Source of the DNA: Pelecanus crispus
Lineage: Eukaryota > Chordata > Aves > Pelecaniformes > Pelecanidae
Direction: 5' to 3'
Assembly: GCF_030463565.1 (NCBI RefSeq)
Contig: NC_134643.1
Location: 127,206,309-127,270,308 of the forward strand
Length of the DNA: 64,000 nt
The position numbers and the translations under genes are program-made. Positions 24,498 through 36,900 of the stretch are shown here, one piece after another. Numbering within the stretch: position 1 is the first letter of the stretch; every line of letters starts with the position of its first letter. The notes below the pieces were generated by a model that saw only the letters and a program-made list of their open reading frames with translations, was not told the origin of the DNA and searched no databases.

Positions 24498-27400
24498 GTC
24501 CTCCCTGGCTTAGAGGTGGCCAGGGTGGGATCAGCTCCCAGCCTCAGTGACACTATCTGCCCGCCTGCCTCCCCTGCCTGCAGCTCAGGAGTGGGAAAAG
24601 ATGGCAAAGGCAAGCTAGAAACACAGTCGCAACACTTGTTCTCTCTGTGTCCTCATGACGGCCAGCCGCCGCCATCTCCCTCAGCTCGTTGGGATCTCTC
24701 AGTGCGTCTGCCTTTGCCAGCCTTGCTCCCACAGGCCTGCTGATATGAAGGGGAGCTGATCAGCAATGGCAGCAGGTAGCCCTCTCACCACCACCCTGTT
24801 CCCCAGGGCAGCAGAAAGGACTGAACATCTGAGTGGTGAAATACCTTCTCAGCCCTAACGTCTCCCACTTGGGAATAAAGCAGCAGCCACACTTGCAATG
24901 CCACCCATTGCTTACCAGGGAGCACCGTTTCCTGAGCCTTTCTTCATCTTTTACAACTTTGATGTGATCTATTTAAAAAAAATATTAAAAAAAAAGAAAA
25001 ATCACAATTTTTAAATAGGCTGGCCAATAGGCTTTGCACATGTTAATTGTTCTCAGGCAAGTAAGATCAACTGGATTCTCAGTGGCAATTAGAGAAAAAG
25101 CTGAGATGCACGCAAGGTATGCAGGCCTGACTATGCCTGCAGAAGAAAGACATGGCATCTCTTACTGAGCAATGAAGGATGAGCCTGGGAATGGGAAGGC
25201 AACGGTACTTCCCAGAGGGCCCTAACAGGAGAGCAAATTCTCCGTTTCTCGTTACTGGGCTGTTCGGTACAATTGCACACCTTGCTCAGCGAGATGTATT
25301 ATGCCAGTGACATCTGCAAGGAGAGCCTGATACCTGTCACTTCTGTCAGCATGATACAAAATGTCAGAATCCAGACCGGACCAGGAGCACTGGGCGCTGC
25401 ACCAAAGGGGAACTGAGCGGAGGAGAAGACACATCAGGCCAGAGGGAGAGCTAGAAATAGGGCTCTGATGGCTCACGCAGTCCTGCATCCCGCCGCAGGC
25501 ACACGAGCCTCCTTCCCGCTGCATGTTCCCAGAAGGGGAGGTAGCGGGAGGCCCAGCCACAGACTGGGTCCCCCAACTTCGCCATCTCTGTACCAGCGTG
25601 GGGAAAGCCAGGCACCAGGGCAGGGTGGCCCGGGGCAGGCAAGGAGCGAGACAGGGCATTCCCTATGCAGTGCCAGCAAAGCCCCATGGGAGGCCACAGG
25701 GCAATGAGTAGAGTGGGAACCTCCTAAGAATTACAGTAGTTGTTATCAATCCATGCATGGGTTTCCCCGATGCTATCTAGATAATGCTGCAGTCTGTTGG
25801 GCTTCCCAGCAAGCAGAAAAAAAAGCAGACAGGGTGAAAAAGCCTCTTGCTTTTTGATTTATTCAACACATTTTCAGTGCCTTCCCTAAATAAGCCCATT
25901 GCTTATTAACAGGAAGCAAAAATGCAGCAGCAGCTTTTCCATGCTGGTACCTGGCACATCCAAATGGAGCTGCTGTACCAAACTGTTGCCCAAGCTGCTG
26001 CATCTGGGCAACAAGCACTTTGCATTTTAAGCCTTTGACCTTGTATGCAGAGGACTCTCTCTACAGCTGCAAAGGTGAGATAGTCAGGAGAACTGTTTTA
26101 TTTTTATTTCTTTTTACTGTATCCTACCTGTTCTGGGTTACAAAACCAAAACAAAGAGTGGCTGAAACTTCCTCCTGACCGTACCATGCAATGTAGAGAA
26201 GGGACAGAGCCTGATTTGACATGACTATTTTTGAACTCGTATATAGCTGGCTTTACACTGAGCAGAGAGGGATCCCTGGGGCCTTTTGTCCTAATTTGGC
26301 TGTGATTTTTTTTGTCTGTTTGGTTTTGGGTTTTGGAGAGCTTTTTTGGTTTTTAATGAAGGCAGCGGCAAGAGTGGGAAAAGTCTGAAAACTCAGTCTT
26401 ATGATGACAAAAGTTCCTATGTCATTGTATTAAAACAAGCAGATGGAAACTACTCCTCTCTCTAAAGAAACTCTCTTAAGACATTTCAGGAAAACTGAGA
26501 ACTACTGGTTGACTTTTATTGTTCTTTCTAGAAGCTGCCTGACACAAAAGAGTTCTGCCTTTTTTACAAAACAGAACTCCTTGGTAAAGTATTCCAGAAA
26601 CACAGTACACGCTAATCTGGAGACAGTGACTAATTGTTACAATTATTATTTCTTTGAAGATAAGGAGCCTTCACTTTCTAATGGCTGGTTTATTTGCTGA
26701 ATACTGCTAGCCTTAGATATGATGATGAATTATTATTTGAGGTAAATCTAAATGGTACATAGATAATATGAATTCTTGTAAGACCAAGAATTAGGAAGAA
26801 AATCAGACCAATGTTGTTTTTTATTTAAATAGCTGGTGTGTCTCATCCTACCTTTCTCGAGCTTTGACATATTAGAGAGCAAAGGAAGCACTGCAATGTG
26901 AAATACTGCAAATATAAAGGGAAACAGTCAACAGAGAAATCCAAGACACCCAGCATTGCAGAAAACTAACCAGAATTTGCATCGGATGCTGCCATCTTGA
27001 CAACATGCTGATGAGAAAATATAGTAACACAGTTCTTATTTAAAAGCACAAAACCCTGGTGGGTTACAACACAGGTGTAAAGGTAGTTAATCAAGCTCTG
27101 CGCCTAAAAACCCGCACAGATGGAATGCTGAAATGGATGTTTTGTGTTTTTCACAGAGTACTGTGTTTCATAACTGCCTTTCCCCAGTAGCCACTTCAGA
27201 AAGGATTAATAGCAACAGCTACTTGCTTACCCCATACTCTTTTCTTTAACACAAGGCACAGAAAACTCAATAGTGCCAGCATATACTGCTCCCTGGCTAT
27301 CGCGCAGGATTTAGGCTGTCCCCTTCTCCTCCCACCACGAGCGAAAGGGGCAAGGGCCACAAGCTGTTTAATGGGTGTTGTTCTCTTCCCATGTACAAGT

Positions 27401-30400
27401 GAAGTTTAAGCCAAAGGATGACAGCAAGATACAATACAAGGTGAGGGTCTGCTTACTTTGTGTTAGAAAGCACTTTGGGTCTTCTACTAATGGTTGGGTT
27501 TTTTTGGTTTTGGAGTTTATATGTGAGAATATATATATATATATATATGACTAGGTCCGATAGTCCAAAATTAAAATTTCCATTCCAGATGAGACTATTA
27601 AATTATTCTTTGTATCCCTATGGACAGCATGCAGAAGTTCTGTATCGTGCTGGCAGATGTAAATCTGATCGATCTCAGACAAGTGAACAAGCGTACAAAG
27701 CTCTTCCATCAAGAGCTCGAGCCTTGCTGTTAACAGGAGCTGGGGGGCTCCATGATTGTGTTAATGTCATATTCGCTTCTACCCGTATTTGCTTTGTGCT
27801 GACTCTCTGGAATTAATACATCCACCTAGCTATCATGTATTGTTTCAATTAAAAGCTGAGTGAAACAACCAACAGTACCTAATTTCCATATCCAATGAAC
27901 ATCAGTTCCACAGACTTCAATAAACTCTTACTGAAAGTCATTGAGACTCAAGCTCTAAGTACCAATTAGAAAATGGAGGGTAGCAGCTCCCAGATGTTCA
28001 TTATACCTATTAACAGAAGAGGGATGGGGGGGAAATACAGTATTAAAAGAAATGCATTGCTGGTGCTGTGATCTGTCTTCAACACAAAATATCAGGTCAC
28101 ACAACACATTCTTCATCTGCGTAACAGTTACGCACAGCTGTGGTCCAGCCTCCAAGGCACCCATAGTAGCTCAATTTGGAGATGAGCTCTGATGGATTTT
28201 AGCTGCGAATCCCTGCAGGATGCGGTGACCTTACACCGCAGGCTTGCCGAGTGTCACACGCTACACATGAGACTTGTGCAATCACCACTGGGGGCGAGGT
28301 GCATTTGCCCACATGCTGGGCATGGTATCCCAGCGTGAAAATGGGAAATAATATGAAATGGGGCTTGCGCTCAAAGGTGCCCAGGAGAACTGCATTGCCA
28401 CAGCCCCTGCCAGGGCGGGTGACTCACCCTTAAGCGAAGGATGATGCCAGGAAGAAAAGCAAAGACAAAACCAGTCATAGCGCAGAGCAAAAACCCTGAG
28501 CGTTCTTGTTTTGAGTGGCAGGGGTGGAGATCAGTGCACTTGCGGGCTGCTGCTGGGCTGCGCTCTGCACCCTGCTCCTCTGCTCAAAACAGCCACGTGC
28601 CAGGTCAGTCAGCACCGACCTGCGAGAGCTCGCCGCCTGCACGTGTACACAGGTGTGCCCTCAGCCGCGGCCTTCACGTGCGGGTCCTTGCCTTCTGCAG
28701 GGACATTTCATCTCCTTGCAGCCCTTGGTTTATCCTTTAGCTGCTCCTTTGCCTTCCAGAGTCACGTGAGTCCCCAAGAGGTGTTTTTCCACAAGATTCA
28801 TACTCTGACCTTGACCTGACTGAGGGAAGGGGATGTGCAGAAGGTCACTGGGTAAAGAAGTGCTGATGTAGGGTATCAAGCAATGACCCACTTCAGCGGT
28901 GGAAGAGCCTTTACTTCTAGTTCCTGCAGGACTTTCCAGAACCCCGTGTTGAGAGGTTCACAGTAACTTGTGCAAATACATTGGAAAGAGAGATCTGTTG
29001 GCCTCTAAAGCCTTTCAGTTCTCTAGCCATTTTTCTTTCCAGCCTCTGCATCTACAACTATGGACAAATCATGCCCAGCCTGTTTCTTCTCATTTGCAAA
29101 CTCAACTGAATCATCCTGGCCTTGCTCATACCACATCACCAGGACTGATGGCAGCAGGGACAACCCGTAAGAGTTAAGCCCATAGGGCTTTTCCTTTTCA
29201 GATCAAAGCACTTCATACAAAATATTTCAGCAAAGAAAGCTGAAGCAGACTTTGGAGTGTATCAAAATTGGCAGCAACTTCTTATTAGCCTGAGGGTAAA
29301 GCAACTGTATTGTATCAGGTTTTTTTTTTTCTTTTTTAAGGAAAGGAACATTTTTGTTCACAGACATTTCTCTATAAAAAGTAAGTTTGCTTTCGAAATT
29401 TTGTTAAAAATGCAAGGATTGTTTGAAAGCATGCTACTGGGCTGCATTTCATTGGGATTCCTTCCTGCTATGAAAGATAAAGGATTGCTCTGTTCAACAA
29501 TGTGTTGCTGACGGGGTTTCAGCGAAATCCCAGCAATGGAGGTAGGAAGCATATGTTTCAGTTTAAAATGCTGAGGACAAGAAACTCAGTATTGCTTCAA
29601 CTTTTTCCCTATCTGCATTTTTAAAGGCTCCTTAGATTGTCAGTGCTCAGAAGAGAAGCAGGGGACTCGCATGATCACCACAAAAAAGTCTAGCACAGTG
29701 TGGGGTGAACTTACGTGGCCTACAAATACCCCTCCCAACAGTTTGAGGGTTCCCAGTTCATCTATAAAACTACACCCTAGTTGACCCATCCCCTTTTTGC
29801 TAGGCACACATACATGCTTTGGTTAAAGTTCAGAAAATAAACAGAAGCAAGCGACACCAGGTTTAACCACTAGAAATAAATAGTTCAAATACCAAAGAGA
29901 GGAGTGTTGTCTCATTCCTTGTAGCAGGGGTATTCACTCCTTTTTAATGATTTGCGTGTGTCTAACCATTTTGCATTCAAGGTGCAGGCACGCGACAGTG
30001 GATTTAGACCTTCCAGCAAGTCTCGTTTCTCTGATCACTTTTCACAGACCCCTTCAAAGCAGTCCACAGACACGCACAGCCTCACAACATAAGCTCAAGA
30101 ACCGTTGCATGCAGAAAAGGAAACATGAAATGGAATAGAAAAGGAAAATTTGCAGGAAAAGGAACAAAAAGGCCCGAATCGTCTGCCAGATATCACATCT
30201 CATGTCACTCCCACACGCCGCAATCCATCATGAGTTCAAGCATTGGAAGAAATTCTGGGTTTCTTCCAGGACAGCAGGCAGGGTGAGGATCACAAGAGCA
30301 CCCTGCAGCCAGTGAAGATCACTGCCGAGGTCTATCCTGCACTGAGAAAACAGCCAGAGAAAAATATCCCTTGGGGATATTAATTGCCAACATGGCAGTC

Positions 30401-32340
30401 TCTTCCCATTTAGAAGTGTAACTATTGTTGACGCTTGTGCCAAAACCCCATATAGGATCTGCAAGCAACCCAGTGAAAGCAGTTATCAGTGTCGTCCTCA
30501 AAAGATTTTCTTCCTCTGTGAGTAAATGGTTTTGTTTATGCACAGGGACTCACAACACTCAACATCAAAGCTGCTAAAGAGAAGGCAGGGTTGGGCAGAA
30601 ACCTTTGTCATCAGCAGGAGTATCACAGGGAACAGGTGACCTGCCCTGTCAGCCCCTGCAGGAAAGCCCCGCAAGCTCACAAACTCCAGCATCCCTGCAA
30701 CTCTTCCATGCCCAGATAAGAGCATCAGCACCAATTCTTGGGACCAGCCCTCATTATCTCAGATGACCTGGCTAAAATAATGGCTTGATGACAGGAAAAA
30801 AAAAAAACAAAAAACACACCCCACAAAAAAAGCCCCAACTGCCTTTGGCTCATGCCACCACTTCAGAAACAGTATTACCTCGTGACATGCAGAAATGATC
30901 CAATACAGACTCCTGCTACAGATTCAAATTCATTAAAAAATTATGCAGTTTGCTACATACATCAGCAGGCTTCATGCTGAGTAGAGAATCTTCTCTTCAC
31001 CAACAGCTAGCAAAAAGGCTAGCTGGAGCTTTTTCCTCCTGTCCCATCTAGTTCACAAACAGTGTGAGTCCTGGCCTGTTTTTGGTAAGATCATACTGCT
31101 GAATCTGTGCAAGACCAATCTCCTCACCTATACAATCACAGAGCTACACCCTGGGGCTGGAATTTCCTTAATTGCTTCCCCAACTGCCTTCCCTAAAGCC
31201 TCCTCCTAAATTTGATGGATACAAGAACTACAAAGTTTTAATAGCCACCATCATACAGCAGGTATCTCAGTCTTCAAGTCACCATTCCCAGCCATAATAT
31301 CAAGCACTTCAGATGGCAATTTCTCATCCTTTCTTGAGGACCAAGAAAAATGTGCATCACTAGTGGTGTACTGATGCATTTCCTGCTCCAGATACAGTCA
31401 AATGGTTTCATCTCACACATGCAACTGTCCTTCAGAAGACTGAAATTACAGGGTTTCGTAATCCTAGCTTTTCTTCAACATGGGATGTAGGCAAAATGCC
31501 AGGGAAGTTTGCCTACCTGCTGCTGAGCTTCATTACTGACATTCAACATCTTCCACTGGAGAAGGGGAGGCTACAAATTGTCAGCGAACAAAGCAGCTGG
31601 GCCTCATGTCGGCATTTGAGCTCTAAGTTTAAGCCTTTTACCACATTCCCAACCTAAATACAGGAAAGCATTTGCTCCATTTATATGACATCACATATGT
31701 ACACATATACAATGATGCACTGCAGAAATAATTACTTCTAATACGGCACAGCTAAGGATGGACACCACCTTCCCAGAGCAGAGGGCAACAGACGTATGAG
31801 AACATGATCCTCACCAGTCAACAACACAAATAAAGAAACTACTCAAGCCAACTCCTAGGACATGGCAAGGACTCCACGTAGCACAAGAGCCTTCAGACAC
31901 TTGGGGCACCTGGACAGTAACCCCCTCCTAGGGCTGGGCCTCCAAGCTAGGCCAGCTCTTTGCCATGAAAGCCAGCAAGCCACTCCACCAGGCCAGCCTG
32001 GTGGTTCAAGTGCTCTTGAAAGACAGAAAAACACATCAGCTCAAAAGTCTGTGCTCCAGATTATGTGAAGTCAGGTCCATTTATCTCACCAGCCTCTCTA
32101 ATAAAAGGGTTATTGTAAGCGAGGGGGTAAAACTCCTCATTAAACCCAAACATACCACTTTCTCCTTTGTCCAAGACGCAGTGTAATCCAGGAGCACGCG
32201 ACTGATTTGGCGATACCCAAACAAGATGCTTCAGATCCCTGGTATGTGGATATTGGACAGAGGGGACTGAACTGCTACAGGAGACCGTAATCTTTGTGAC
32301 GTGACGCTACATTCTTATGTCATGTAACTGTACACGTAGT
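24498..32340. other. Intergenic sequence between the small candidate gene and the WDR4 3' end
   Basis: No gene recognised. Contents noted: AT-rich stretch at about 24960-25000, an (AT)10 microsatellite at 27529-27548, poly-T at 29320-29331, A-rich tract at 30795-30830. A locally GC-rich section at 28500-28700 has three overlapping frames but no splice or homology support. Around 27910-27955 there is faint ancient LINE-tail wording. Confidence 0.45.
27529..27548. repeat. (AT)10 microsatellite
   Basis: Ten uninterrupted AT units. Likely length-polymorphic. Confidence 0.9.
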
Positions 32341-32356
32341 AGAAACTACTTCACAT

Positions 32357-32362
32357 TTTATT
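32357..32362 (-). terminator. Candidate polyadenylation signal AATAAA for WDR4
   Basis: First canonical hexamer on the minus strand after the stop, about 1.45 kb downstream. Confidence 0.35.
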
Positions 32363-32862
32363 CACACCAAGACAGCTCCTGCCAGAATTAAGGCTTTTAA
32401 CCAGAACAGACAATACCACTCTTGACACTTCACAATTTTTGTCCAAAGAGACCTTTGCCAAGGCAGAAGGTTCTTTACTTAAAAGGAATCACTGAAAGAA
32501 ATCAGACCCTGGAGATGAAGGACTGGCTCTGTACTAATGCATGCAATGCTCTATCCTTAAGAAGGCACTTCCAGACAGAAGGAATATGAAAATCCATGTG
32601 ACACCCTACAGCAGGAGAAAGACTCATGGCCTCTGGGACACACAACAAGGGCAAGACTGCAATTTTGAGCAGACATAAGCAGCAAGTTCTGCTTCACTGC
32701 TGAATACCTGATATTCTCAAAACAAGCTACATCTCAGCAACGTCTTACACCTTAGTGTAAAATTTGAGTGCAAAACTTTTAAGTGTCCGATATTCCAAAG
32801 AGGACAGCTCTACAGAGAGACCTAGAGAACTATTCATAATTCATAGGCTAATTCTGAATACT

Positions 32863-32868
32863 TTTAAT
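32863..32868 (-). terminator. Candidate polyadenylation signal ATTAAA for WDR4
   Basis: Variant hexamer about 950 nt after the WDR4 stop. Confidence 0.3.
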
Positions 32869-33817
32869 GGATTGTACAGATTTCTACACCTGGTTTTATG
32901 AAATACATTATATTCCATATAGACACGATGCCATCTGGTAGATGAATGCATATCTTCTGCCCTGTGATGAAGCAACAAGTGAACCCATAAGGCTCTTACT
33001 GATAAATTTTCAAAAAGATGTATTTCTTGGCTAATTGCAACATGAAAGAGTTCTTGTTGGAACAAGCAGAATGCACTCCCAAGTTTTGCTCATAGGCCTC
33101 TCAAATCATTCTCACAGACACACTGGGATCGTATTGCAATAGAAGGATCTTCCAATAACACAAAGTTGACTGACACATTTTACTTTTACTTTCCAGTGTA
33201 TAAAAATCTATTTTTGCACTTCTTCCTATAGAAATATGCCACAAGTAAGAAGCAATGGATTGGAAGCTAGGCAGAATTCTTCCCGTACAAACTGAAGGTA
33301 AAGGGTAAAAACAAGAGATGGTGAAGTCTCAGCTAAAACCTTTCATATACAGCAAGAATTTTGCTACATTCCCTTTCCCATAGCCAGGTACACTAAGTTA
33401 GTTACATTAACTAACAGACCTTTTAAAAAGTTAAAAGCAAACCAAAAGAAGCAAACAAACAAGAAAAATCATGACGACTTTAAATGAGTGGACTTCCACC
33501 TGAAGAAGAAAGCCTGAACACAGTAGGCAAAAAGAAAATCCTGTTTCAAGGAAAATACTATCTCCGGTATTCATATATCATGCATTAGAGATTACTAGGA
33601 CTGAACTGCTAACACCTGTGTGCTGCTAGAAGCTTAGGCATATTGTAAATGCATTATCTGCTGCAAGCAGGATATTGTCATATCAGGCTACCTGAAAACC
33701 TGAATCTGAATAAAAGTTTAAACCAATCTTCTTCCATAACTCATTTTACATTTAAAAACAGTCCGCAGTCGGATCAGTTCCTTTCAGCAAGGCAAAAGTT
33801 ACAAGCTAACAACAGGG

Positions 33818-33996
33818 TCATAGCGATGATTCTTCAGTCTTCATCTTTTTTGCTTGTCCATTTGAACCACGTTGCAGATCCTGCTTTTTTTTTTTCTGCT
33901 TCTGTAACCTTTCCTCTTTCCATGGTAGGTAGGTGTCCACATGATCAAATGAAGCCTTGTAAAGACTGCTGTAGTGGCTGTCTGCGCCAACAAAAC
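33818..33996 (-). CDS. WDR4: WDR4 exon 11 (terminal) and stop
   Basis: 179 nt of coding sequence. It encodes [20 protein letters not shown], a lysine/glutamine-rich stretch [18 protein letters not shown], then [10 protein letters not shown] and the stop at 33818-33820. The acceptor is TGCCCAATTGCAG. The basic tail matches the nuclear-localisation-like end of human WDR4. Confidence 0.95.
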
Positions 33997-36900
33997 CTGC
34001 AATTGGGCAAAGCAAGAACACAAGTGTTAATTCTCTTAGCGGTCTCACCAATTACTTCCTGTACTGTAATTCTAGATAGTGGCATTTCAACTCTTTTACT
34101 GTGGTCCTATCCACTTCATTAAATATCAGCATTTACACTGTGTAAGCCTGATTTGTGTTGGAGTAAGCATCTGTCCTGCATTCACACAGCCAAGCATAGT
34201 CTCCATTTTTAGGCTACAAAATTCACACAGAGACAAGCACCTGACGTTGAAGCAAAGAGGGCACACAGCTCTCTTTACACATTGGACACTTGCAGACTTC
34301 AAGGCTTCTGTTTTTAAAATGACTGCTGTTGCAACTTATTGTTAGATATCCCACTGGAGCTGTTCCCTAAGACCTGATCACTACAAAGGGTGGATGCTAC
34401 CTAACTGTGCTTAGCTGACTTGTGTCCTAGAGTATGAACTTAAGAGAAGCCCAAAGAAGTAGACTTCAGTGATGTCCTCCAGCGCATACACATTTCTAAA
34501 TATTCACCCCGATAGTTGTTACACCTTCTGTGAATTCAGCATAATATTCATCACATCATCTCCAAGACCGTAAGTTTAGACAAGTTTAACGGGGAACTAA
34601 CTGCTATGCAAAAAACCCCAATCAGATTGTTTCTGTAGAGAATACAGAATGAGACTAACTGGCTAGGTCCATGTTTCTAAAACTTGTTAGAGTGGTACCT
34701 GACAAAGCCAGTCACCTCTAGTTCTCTGCATTCCTACCTTTTCCCACTCCCAAAAATTCTTGATCTTAAAAAGGCAAATGCAAGGAAATCCAGTATTTGC
34801 TAGGGTTTGGTCCTGAAGCTAGTGTGCTACTCCACAGTAATGTACATACAGCATCCCCTTGTTTCTTGGTAGACAAAGCAACTTTCCCTTGCTGGTACTC
34901 AGCAAAGCTCATGCTTTTACTTTCAACTACTACACATTCACATAGTAACCAACTTCTTGGCCTCTGGCCCTGGAAGAAATTGCTTGCTGTCATTTTGAAT
35001 ATCTATGCTACTCTCTACTTGATCAGTCTGCACTAAATCTTGCTCTATCTTTTTCTGGGATCACTTATAACAATGGCAAACTGTTCAACGTGTACTTCAA
35101 GATGGACCTACACGTCTTAAATCCTACAGAATCAGCAATCAGGTGAAACAAATTTATAAAAGGACACTATGCAGTATTAAGACTGGGTTTAAACAATATA
35201 ATGATCACCTTTTTTAAAAGGAGTAACTACCCTTTCAAGTACTAATTATGCACTGGAATAAGTGCTCATCAAGTGAGCCTCCCCTTACTAATTAACAATA
35301 ATAGACCCTGTCATCTGAGCAGTCCTCCTTTCCCAGCTGCAGATGCAGCCAGCTACTGTGTATCACAGTAATTTGCTACACTGGCTAATTATGCTCAGAA
35401 CCTCTTCCCCTGCCTGATCTTTTTACTTCTCTGTTACTCATTTTCACTCAGACCTCATACTTCTAATCATCTGCCTGGCTGTAACTATCAAGTCTGCAAC
35501 ACCTACATGCAAACACTCTCCCTTCCAAAGGAGTACCCGACTTCCTCTTAGACTTCAAAGACTGTACCAACTTAATGACTGCTTGACCTGGTTTCAGCTG
35601 GGACAGAGTTAATTTTCTTCCTAGTAGCTGGCATAGTGCTGTGTTTTGGATTTAGTTTGAGAATAATGTTGATAACACACTGATGGTTTAGTTGTTGCTA
35701 AGTAGCGCTTAGACTAGTCAAAGACTTTTTCAGCTTCCCATGCTCTGCCAGGTGCACAAGAAGCTGGGAGGGGGCACAGCCAGAATAGTTGATCCAAACT
35801 GCCCAAAGGGCTATTCCATACCATGTGATGTCATGGTCAGTATAGAAACTGGGGGGAGTTGGCCAGGAGGCTGCGATGGGTATCGGTCGGCGGGTGGTAA
35901 GCAATTACACTGTGCATCACTTACTCTGTATATTATTATTATTTTCCCTTCCTTTTCTGTCCTATTAAACTGTCTTCATCTCAACCCATGATTTTTTTTT
36001 TCCGATTCTCTTCCCCATCCCACTGGGGAGGGGGAGAGTGAGCAAACAGCTGTGTGGTGTTTAGCTGCCTGCCCGGTTAAACCACAACACAGCTACACCC
36101 TAAACCATCCAATAGATATTAAGCAGACTTTACATTAGGCTGCACATTCCTGCAAGACTTCCGTCTTTATGTATGGCTACCAAGAACAGACCAAAAGACC
36201 AGTGGGGACTGTAACACCTTTTTTAAGGAGAGTTCCCAGTCTCCCAGCAAAGTACAGGAAAGAATTTCAATTAGTCAACTCTCAGTACATAATGAGACAT
36301 CCACTAGCACATGCTGCAACCCTTCTCTACCCTGCAGCCACCACTGCCATAATTTCAGCTTCTGAATAAAGTTGGGTGGTTTTTAAATACAAAAACCCCT
36401 GGAAACATAGGGTGCTTCTGAACTAGTACACCATGTATTATTTTTCTGCCAGAGACTGGGGGTGGGGCAGAAGTCAAGAACAAAATGAACAGCCCTGATA
36501 CCAATCAATTTCATCTGTGATACCACCCAGGGTCACATCCTCCAGCCACAGCAAGCTCCACATAATCTGCCTTGCAAAGGTGGACCCGAATGGCCCACCT
36601 TTACAGCAAAGCTGATCCTCCCATGGCTATTCCATTCTTACTATCTCCACTGTACTTCTGACAGTGTCATGCCCAGGTAAGAGACAAGATGACAAACAAC
36701 AGTATTCAGTACCGCAGAGGTAAGACAGACTCCAGCCGCTCTGCCGTAGGGTGTTTAGATACATCCCTGTCATAAGGCATCGGTGTAAAACAGTTAAAAT
36801 GCTACAATTCTGATCTAAATACCTATGTCATTTTGTGGTAACAGGAACCTGAACACACTTCATGGTCTACACTAACTTCCATACCAGATGGAGTGATGAA

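Larger units (their letters stand above)
32341..33817 (-). other. WDR4: Probable WDR4 3' untranslated region
   Basis: Non-coding sequence downstream of the WDR4 stop. On the minus strand the first ATTAAA is at 32868-32863 and the first AATAAA at 32362-32357. Either could end the transcript, giving a 3' UTR of about 0.95 or 1.45 kb. No coding frame or young repeat was recognised. Confidence 0.4.

Noticed and set aside
33649-34122. 157-codon frame on the + strand
   Set aside because: It lies antisense over the WDR4 terminal exon and its untranslated region. The minus-strand reading is the real one.
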